DNA from: Herbiconiux aconitum
GTDB lineage: Bacteria > Actinomycetota > Actinomycetes > Actinomycetales > Microbacteriaceae
Direction: 5' to 3'
DNA: 64,000 nt
Assembly: GCF_024979235.1 (NCBI RefSeq)
Contig: NZ_JANLCM010000002.1
Coordinates: 1,302,001 to 1,366,000, forward strand
In this document: positions 59,061 to 64,000 of the stretch, piece by piece
Position numbering within the stretch: position 1 is the stretch's first letter
Layout of the letters: every line of letters begins with the position of its first letter
Notes under the pieces: model-generated
What the model was told of the DNA's origin: nothing
Databases searched by the model: none
The model's input: the letters and a program-made list of their open reading frames with translations, nothing else
Translations under genes and position numbers: made by a program

Positions 59061-59121
59061 CGCGAAGTCGCGCTAAGTCGCCCCTGCACGGCACTCAGGG
59101 GCGACTTAGCGCGACTTGGCG
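59061..59121. repeat. Palindrome with 26-bp arms, family shared with 10628
   Basis: Arms 59061-59086 and 59096-59121 pair with one mismatch around a 9-base loop; the core CGAAGTCGCGCTAAGTCG matches the element at 10628-10692. The right arm covers the stop codon of the convergent membrane-protein gene, so the element contributes its last codons. Confidence 0.85.
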
Positions 59122-59999
59122 GGCAGATCCTGCGCGACCAGCACCCGCGGGTCGTCGGCGTTCCACTTCTGCACCGACTGCAGCACCCAGAACGCGACGA
59201 ACAATGCCAGCGCGATCGCCTCGCCCACGAACAACGGCGAGGGGGTCACCTCGAGCGTCAGACCGAAGCCGACCACCGCGATGATGGCCGCCAGGTCGAC
59301 CACGAGGGCGGCCGCGACGATCCAGTAGCCGACCCGCAACCAGCGCGGCGGGCGGCGCTCCCGCGGGTCGACCGGATCGAAGGCGTTGGCGACGGCGACC
59401 GCGGCGATCAGGCCGAAGAAGATGACGGCCGACACCAGGTGCGCCGAGGCCAGAAAGACGTCGGGCGCGAGCAACCAGCCGAGCAGCACGCTGATCAGCA
59501 CCACGAACGCGATGGCGAAGGAGGGCGCGACCGTGCGAACCACCACTCGCCCCTCACGCGCGACCCGCACGGACGCCACGACGATCGCCACCACCAGCAC
59601 CAGCGTGCCGAAGACGAGGTAGGTCCACACGCCGAGCTCGACCTCCGGCAGTACGGCGTCGGGAACGCAGGTGAGCCCCGGCCCGCACCGGTACGGCGTG
59701 CCCGGCACCCGCCCGGGCGCCAGCAGGGTGGGCACCAGCGCGATGATCGGGGCGAACAGGGCCGCAGCATCCAGGAGCACCCGTTGGATGCCCTGCCCCG
59801 AGAGCGCGAGCATGGCGAACGACGCCGTGATGAGCGCGCCCACGAGCACGTTTCGGGCGGGCGTGTAGTAGTAGGCGCTGACGGAGACGAGGATGCCTTC
59901 CTTCACCGAGATGATCGCCACGGCGACCCCGATCAGCACCACCGTGCCGGCGATGCCGAGGCGGAGGTTGCGGTAGGTGCGCTGCAGCGTCGTGCTCAC
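59106..59999 (-). CDS. Multi-pass membrane protein of unknown function
   Basis: A 297-residue protein with about eight hydrophobic segments, from LGIAGTVVLIGVAVAIISV to EAIALALFVAFWVLQSVQKW. An outer loop contains GPGLTCVPD. It is not recognised. It starts at GTG. Its final residues LPAKSR are encoded within a long palindrome. Confidence 0.75.
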   Translation of the reverse strand: MSTTLQRTYRNLRLGIAGTVVLIGVAVAIISVKEGILVSVSAYYYTPARNVLVGALITASFAMLALSGQGIQRVLLDAAALFAPIIALVPTLLAPGRVPGTPYRCGPGLTCVPDAVLPEVELGVWTYLVFGTLVLVVAIVVASVRVAREGRVVVRTVAPSFAIAFVVLISVLLGWLLAPDVFLASAHLVSAVIFFGLIAAVAVANAFDPVDPRERRPPRWLRVGYWIVAAALVVDLAAIIAVVGFGLTLEVTPSPLFVGEAIALALFVAFWVLQSVQKWNADDPRVLVAQDLPAKSR

Positions 60000-60058
60000 G
60001 GTGCCATTCGATCACTGCAGCACCGACATCGCCAGGCGTGAGCGCTAGCGTTGAGGCC

Positions 60059-61036
60059 ATGACAGATCTTCGCCAGACCCGACCGTTCGGACGCACCGGA
60101 TTCGACGTCACCCCCCTCGCCCTCGGCACGTCGTCGTGGGGGCAACTCCGCGCGGGCGAATCGGGCGACGAGCGCGACGCCCGCATCCTCGAGGTGGCGC
60201 AGGCGTTCTTCGCCGATGCGCTCGACACCAACCTCCTCGACACCTCGAACATGTACGGCCCGACCGACGCCGGTCATCTCTCCGAGCTGTTCGTGGGGCA
60301 GGCCCTGGCACAGGCCGGCGGCGTGGCCACGGGGCTGGTCATCCAGACCAAGCTCGACCGCGACACCACGACCGACGACTTCAGCGGCTACCGGATGCGC
60401 CGCTCGCTCGAGGAGTCGCTGGATCGGCTCGGTCTCGATCGCGTCGACGTGCTCTACCTGCACGACCCCGAGGTGGTCGGCTTCGACGCCGTGATGGAGC
60501 CGGGCGGCGCGGTCGAGGCGCTGGTGGAGATGAAGGAGCAGGGCCTCGCGACCTCGATCGGCATCTCGGGCGGCCCGGTGGACATGCTGCAGCGCTTCAT
60601 CGAGACGGACCTCTTCGACGCGCTGGTCACCCACAACCGCTTCACCCTGCTCGACCGTTCGGCAGGCGCCCTGCTCGACGCAGCGACCGAGCGCAACGTC
60701 GGCGTCTCGAACGCGGCGCCGTACGGCGGCGGGGTGCTCACCGGTGAACTGTCATTGGCCGGCCGCTACGGCTACCGCCCGATCCGCCCCGAGATGGCGG
60801 CCGCGCTGGCCCGACTTCGCTCGATCTGCGAGCAGCACGGTGTGGCGATGGGTGCGCTGGCGCTCGGCTTCAGCCTGCGCGACCCACGGGTGCACACGAC
60901 GATCGTCGGCGCCTCTTCGCTCGACCGGTGGACGCAGGCGGTAGCGGATGCGACGGCCGCGGCCGCCGTGCCCGAGGAGGTCTGGGCCGAGCTCGCCGAC
61001 CTGGCCGACGGCGTCCCGCCGCACGACGCCGAGTAG
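60059..61036 (+). CDS. Aldo/keto reductase
   Basis: A 325-residue NADPH-dependent oxidoreductase. The catalytic tetrad is visible: Asp and Tyr in LLDTSNMYGPTDAG, Lys in VIQTKLDRD, His in VLYLHDPEVV. The C-terminal cofactor segment TTIVGASSLDRW fits. The family group is that of D-threo-aldose/L-fucose dehydrogenase-like enzymes, but the substrate is not certain. It is divergent from the membrane protein gene. Confidence 0.9.
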   Translation: MTDLRQTRPFGRTGFDVTPLALGTSSWGQLRAGESGDERDARILEVAQAFFADALDTNLLDTSNMYGPTDAGHLSELFVGQALAQAGGVATGLVIQTKLDRDTTTDDFSGYRMRRSLEESLDRLGLDRVDVLYLHDPEVVGFDAVMEPGGAVEALVEMKEQGLATSIGISGGPVDMLQRFIETDLFDALVTHNRFTLLDRSAGALLDAATERNVGVSNAAPYGGGVLTGELSLAGRYGYRPIRPEMAAALARLRSICEQHGVAMGALALGFSLRDPRVHTTIVGASSLDRWTQAVADATAAAAVPEEVWAELADLADGVPPHDAE

Positions 61037-61050
61037 CCGCTGTTCCCCTC

Positions 61051-61134
61051 GCCGAAACGACGGAGAACTCGGGCGACACGCCGCTCGCACCTCCGTCGTT
61101 TCGGTGCGGGGCCCGACTTCTCCGTCGTTTCGGC
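61051..61134. repeat. Three-armed palindrome between convergent genes
   Basis: Twenty-four-base arms (61051-61074 and 61111-61134) pair with one mismatch; the core is CGAAACGACGGAGAA. A third copy of the right arm, CTCCGTCGTTTCGG, lies in the loop (61091-61104), so the left arm has two possible partners. It starts 14 bases after the aldo/keto reductase stop. Confidence 0.8.
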
Positions 61135-61163
61135 AGCCGGGTGAGATGTCGGGCCGCGGCCGC

Positions 61164-61694
61164 TCACGGCAGGAACAGCCGCGGCCCGGCTCGCATCTCG
61201 CTCGCGTCGAACGCGAAGGCCGGCCGGGATGCGTCGCCCACGTGGATGCCGTACTCGTCCAGCCCCTCAGGCACGCCCTCGATGACGATCGGGAACCCGC
61301 ATCCGACGACACCGTTGGCCGACATCACGTCGGAATCCCACTGTCCCACCTGGATCTCCCCCGCGGCGAGCACGCCCGACGGCCCGACGACTTGTGCCTC
61401 GCCGCCGGCCACGATGTCTTCGAACCCGGCGGGGGCGACGCAGCTGGAGTCGCCGTCGTCCCACACGCGTTGCCGCCGCTCGGCATCCTTCTCGGCGGTC
61501 ATCTCACGGTCGGTGATGAGCACGAAGCCGTAGACCGTGCGGGTCTCGGCGACGGCCGCCGCGGTGGGCGACGCCGGTTCCCCGGCCCCGGGCAGCAGCG
61601 GCGGCCCTGGCAGCAGGGAGCACCCGCTCAGCACCCCGCCCACGATGCCTGCCGCCACAACTGCTCCGCCCATGCGTCGCGCGATCGCCCTCAT
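61164..61694 (-). CDS. Putative lipoprotein of unknown function
   Basis: A 176-residue exported protein with signal peptide GAVVAAGIVGGVLSGC and lipobox. The mature part has YGFVLITDREMTAEKDAERR and two cysteines (SSCVAPAG, VVGCGFP) likely to be disulfide-bonded. Function unknown. It is downstream of a membrane protein gene in the same direction (92 bases between). Confidence 0.75.
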   Translation of the reverse strand: MRAIARRMGGAVVAAGIVGGVLSGCSLLPGPPLLPGAGEPASPTAAAVAETRTVYGFVLITDREMTAEKDAERRQRVWDDGDSSCVAPAGFEDIVAGGEAQVVGPSGVLAAGEIQVGQWDSDVMSANGVVGCGFPIVIEGVPEGLDEYGIHVGDASRPAFAFDASEMRAGPRLFLP

Positions 61695-61786
61695 ACGCCC
61701 CTCATTCCCATTGCAGGCAACCGCTCGCTGCCCCGTCGATCCTGCCAGATCCCGAGAGGGCCAGGACACCCTGGTCGGGCTCCGCC

Positions 61787-62659
61787 TCAGAAGGTTCTGG
61801 TGCCCGCCTGATCGAGGCGGTCGATCGGCAGATCGAAGAGGTGCGGCGTGACGTAGAGCCCCAGTGCCTTGTCGAGCGGCACGCTCGTGTACGGCCCGAG
61901 CGCGATCTCCCCGAACTCGTCGAGGCGGGCATCGACCTCGGTCGCCGTCTCGGCATAGAAGTTGGCCGCGGTCGACGAGCGCACGGCGGCGATCGACGCA
62001 TCCGTCGGCTGCTCGCCGGCGAGCGGAAGGTCGGCGGCGAGCACGTCGAGGTCGGCGCAGGCGCCGTTGACACCCACGAACCACGATTGCGTGCGCGCCG
62101 CGTTGCTGCCCGACTGGATGCCGACCTCGGCGACCTGAGCCGGGCTCGACACGCTCAGGGGCGGCACCGCGACGAGCTGCCGTGAGTTGAGCACCTCGTC
62201 GGCCGGCGCAGACCCGACGTTCTCGGCTTCGCCCAACGCGCGGTCTTGAAGATGCACGGTGCTGCGGATCGGCGTGGTGAACGTGGGCATGAATTCCGGA
62301 TCGCACGACAAGACCGAGTAGAGCACCACACGCCCAGCGTCGTCGGCGACGGTCATCACCGAATGGTCGCGGCGCAGGTAGATCGACTGGGTCAGCCCTG
62401 CTCCGGGAACACTCTGGACGAGCGCCGGCTGGCCGAGCAGGCTGGTGACGAAGTCGGCCGAATCGCCCGCGTGGATCTGGCTCAGCAGGTTGTACTCGAC
62501 CGGACGCCAGAAGATCGTGTTCACGGCGTTCGGAACGAACAGAACGAGAGCGCTGATGGCTGCGAGCAGTCCTGCGCACCAGGTGACGGCCTTGCCACCG
62601 TTCAGAAACCACTGCGCCGGCCGGGCGAGCGGGAGGGATGCGCGTGGCGTCGTGCCCAT
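61787..62659 (-). CDS. Single-pass membrane protein of unknown function
   Basis: A 290-residue protein with one clear membrane helix (WCAGLLAAISALVLFVPNAV) near the N-terminus and an outer or inner domain with FVTSLLGQPALVQSVPGAGL and YSVLSCDPEFMPTF. I cannot assign it. It is codirectional with the lipoprotein and the ABC-F gene. Confidence 0.7.
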   Translation of the reverse strand: MGTTPRASLPLARPAQWFLNGGKAVTWCAGLLAAISALVLFVPNAVNTIFWRPVEYNLLSQIHAGDSADFVTSLLGQPALVQSVPGAGLTQSIYLRRDHSVMTVADDAGRVVLYSVLSCDPEFMPTFTTPIRSTVHLQDRALGEAENVGSAPADEVLNSRQLVAVPPLSVSSPAQVAEVGIQSGSNAARTQSWFVGVNGACADLDVLAADLPLAGEQPTDASIAAVRSSTAANFYAETATEVDARLDEFGEIALGPYTSVPLDKALGLYVTPHLFDLPIDRLDQAGTRTF

Positions 62660-62707
62660 GACCTGATCATGCCACCACCAGCCGACGACAGCCGGATGCG
62701 CGGCCGG

Positions 62708-64000
62708 TCAGTCCTCTGCGACCTGCCCTGCCGAGACGTGCCAGTGCCGGTTCAGCCGCACCGTCGACAGCATCCGCCGATCGTGGGTCACCAGCAGCAG
62801 GGTGCCTGTGTACGACTCGAGCGCCTCTTCGAGCTGCTCGATGGCCACGAGGTCGAGGTGGTTGGTGGGCTCGTCGAGCACGAGCAGGTTCACGCCGCGG
62901 GCCTGCAGCAGGGCGAGCCCCGCTCGGGTGCGCTCCCCCGGCGACAGCTCGTCGACGGGCCGTCCCACGTGATCCGCCTTCAAACCGAACTTCGCGAGCA
63001 GCGTGCGCACCTCGGCGACGGGCCAGTCAGGCACCTGCGCCTCGAAGCTGTCGGCGAGAGACGACGTGCCGGCCAACACCGCGCGCGCTTGGTCGATCTC
63101 GCCGATAGCGACGGATGCGCCGAGCGAGGCCTGCCCCGCAGTCGGCGCGACCCGCCCCAGCAGCAACCGCAACAGGGTCGACTTGCCCGCTCCGTTGGGC
63201 CCCGTGATGCCGATCCGGTCGCCCGCATCCACCTGCAGCGACACCGGGCCCAGCGTGAACGTGCCCTGCGTCACGACGGCGTTCGACAGCGTCGACACGA
63301 CCGACGACGACCGCGGCGCCGACCCGATGGTGAACTGCAGTTGCCACTCCTTGCGCGGCTCCTCCACCTCGTCGAGCCGCGCGATGCGGCTCTCCATCTG
63401 CCGCACCTTCTGGGCCTGCTTCTCGCTCGACTCAGCGGATGCCTTGCGCCGGATCTTGTCGTTGTCGGGCGCCTTCTTCATCGCGTTGCGCACCCCCTGA
63501 CTCGACCACTCGCGCTGCGTGCGGGCCCGGCCCACGAGATCCGCCTTCTTCTCGGCGAACTCGTCGTACTCCTCGCGCGCGTGCCGCCGGGCCGTCTCGC
63601 GCTCTTCGAGATAGGCGTCGTACCCCCCGCCGTAGACCCGATTGCTGCCCTGCGCGAGGTCGAGTTCGAGCACGCGGGTGACGCTGCGGGCGAGGAACTC
63701 GCGGTCGTGACTCACCAGAACAACGCCGCCGCGAAGACCCCGGATGAACGCCTCGAGCCGCTCGAGACCGTCGAGGTCGAGATCGTTGGTGGGCTCGTCG
63801 AGCAGCACGATGTCGAAGCGCGACAGCAGCAGGGCGGCGAGACCGACGCGAGCCGCCTGCCCTCCCGAAAGGTCGGTCATGAGAGCGTCGGATGCCACCC
63901 CCAACCCGAGCTCGGAGAGCACCACCGGGAGTCGCTCCTCCAGATCGGCGGCGCCGCTCGCGAGCCAGCGGTCGAGGGCGGTGGAGTAGACGTCGGCCGG
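62708..64000 (-). CDS. ABC-F family ATPase, N-terminal part outside window
   Basis: The frame is open to the right edge, so the N-terminus and first Walker A are missing; a GTG at 63925 is internal. Visible: first-domain signature DLSGGQAARVGLAALLLS and Walker B VLLDEPTNDLD, the inter-domain linker rich in Arg/Lys (REWSSQGVRNAMKKAPDNDK), then the second domain with GPNGAGKSTLLRLLLG, ELSPGERTRAGLALLQ and VLDEPTNHLD. ABC-F proteins act on the ribosome, in translation control or drug protection. Which subfamily is not determinable. Confidence 0.92.
   Translation of the reverse strand, partial: PADVYSTALDRWLASGAADLEERLPVVLSELGLGVASDALMTDLSGGQAARVGLAALLLSRFDIVLLDEPTNDLDLDGLERLEAFIRGLRGGVVLVSHDREFLARSVTRVLELDLAQGSNRVYGGGYDAYLEERETARRHAREEYDEFAEKKADLVGRARTQREWSSQGVRNAMKKAPDNDKIRRKASAESSEKQAQKVRQMESRIARLDEVEEPRKEWQLQFTIGSAPRSSSVVSTLSNAVVTQGTFTLGPVSLQVDAGDRIGITGPNGAGKSTLLRLLLGRVAPTAGQASLGASVAIGEIDQARAVLAGTSSLADSFEAQVPDWPVAEVRTLLAKFGLKADHVGRPVDELSPGERTRAGLALLQARGVNLLVLDEPTNHLDLVAIEQLEEALESYTGTLLLVTHDRRMLSTVRLNRHWHVSAGQVAED

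Overview
The window is about 70% GC, densely coded on both strands, and reads as chromosome of an actinobacterium, most likely a member of the Microbacteriaceae. Three things point there: short actinobacterial families such as the DUF7882 protein at 36614-36925; frequent ATGA start/stop overlaps; and heavy use of GAT-GC and GCA-TCC codon pairs in a genome that otherwise prefers GAC and GCC/GCG. No rRNA, tRNA, CRISPR array, transposase or phage gene was seen. The genus is inference.

Layout. 1-5.5 kb: 3' end of an LLM-class flavin oxidoreductase; alkylation repair (an Ada-AlkA fusion overlapping ogt); a protealysin-like M4 protease overlapping an emfourin inhibitor; an orphan ABC ATPase. 5.6-11 kb: MpaB-like oxygenase, geranylgeranyl-reductase-type flavoprotein, MFS exporter with divergent LysR. 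10.7-14.8 kb: multicopper oxidase, sensor kinase and NarL-type regulator in one transcription unit. 15.2-29.1 kb: a complete mycofactocin locus (mftR, A, B, C, D, E, F, G) with four tandem mycofactocin-type SDR dehydrogenases and an embedded MoxR-VWA pair. 29-38 kb: methyltransferase, MFS pump, LssY-like membrane protein, diacylglycerol kinase-like enzyme, a degenerate nucleotidyltransferase-like protein and several small conserved hypotheticals. 38-49 kb: several autoregulated one-component regulators (TetR/SDR, ArsR/MFS, ArsR/SRPBCC, ArsR), each with a palindromic operator visible, plus secreted proteins including a polysaccharide deacetylase lipoprotein. 49-64 kb: housekeeping and accessory enzymes (NUDIX, class II amidotransferase, fused receiver/thioredoxin-reductase-like protein, SulP transporter, ECF sigma pair, epoxide hydrolase, VOC protein, aldo/keto reductase), membrane or lipoproteins of unknown function, and an ABC-F protein cut by the right edge.

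Mycofactocin logic (family knowledge): MftA carries the C-terminal Val-Tyr pair; MftB chaperones it; MftC (radical SAM) decarboxylates and cross-links that pair; MftE releases the AHDP intermediate; MftD oxidises it; MftF glycosylates it. The SDRs would reduce the cofactor with electrons from alcohols, and MftG would pass these towards respiration. MftR probably represses the locus through GACAC-N3-GTGCC, which I find both between mftR and mftA and upstream of mftD.

The main unexplained structure is non-coding or inserted. At least nine long palindromes (arms about 17-26 bp) sit mostly just downstream of stop codons, some sharing arm sequence between distant sites. Two related palindromes lie inside genes, in the same frame and at the same length of 24 codons, resembling the Rickettsia palindromic elements in architecture. 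Many proteins also carry in-frame low-complexity or minisatellite expansions, and the hexamer GGATGC/GCATCC is strongly over-represented.
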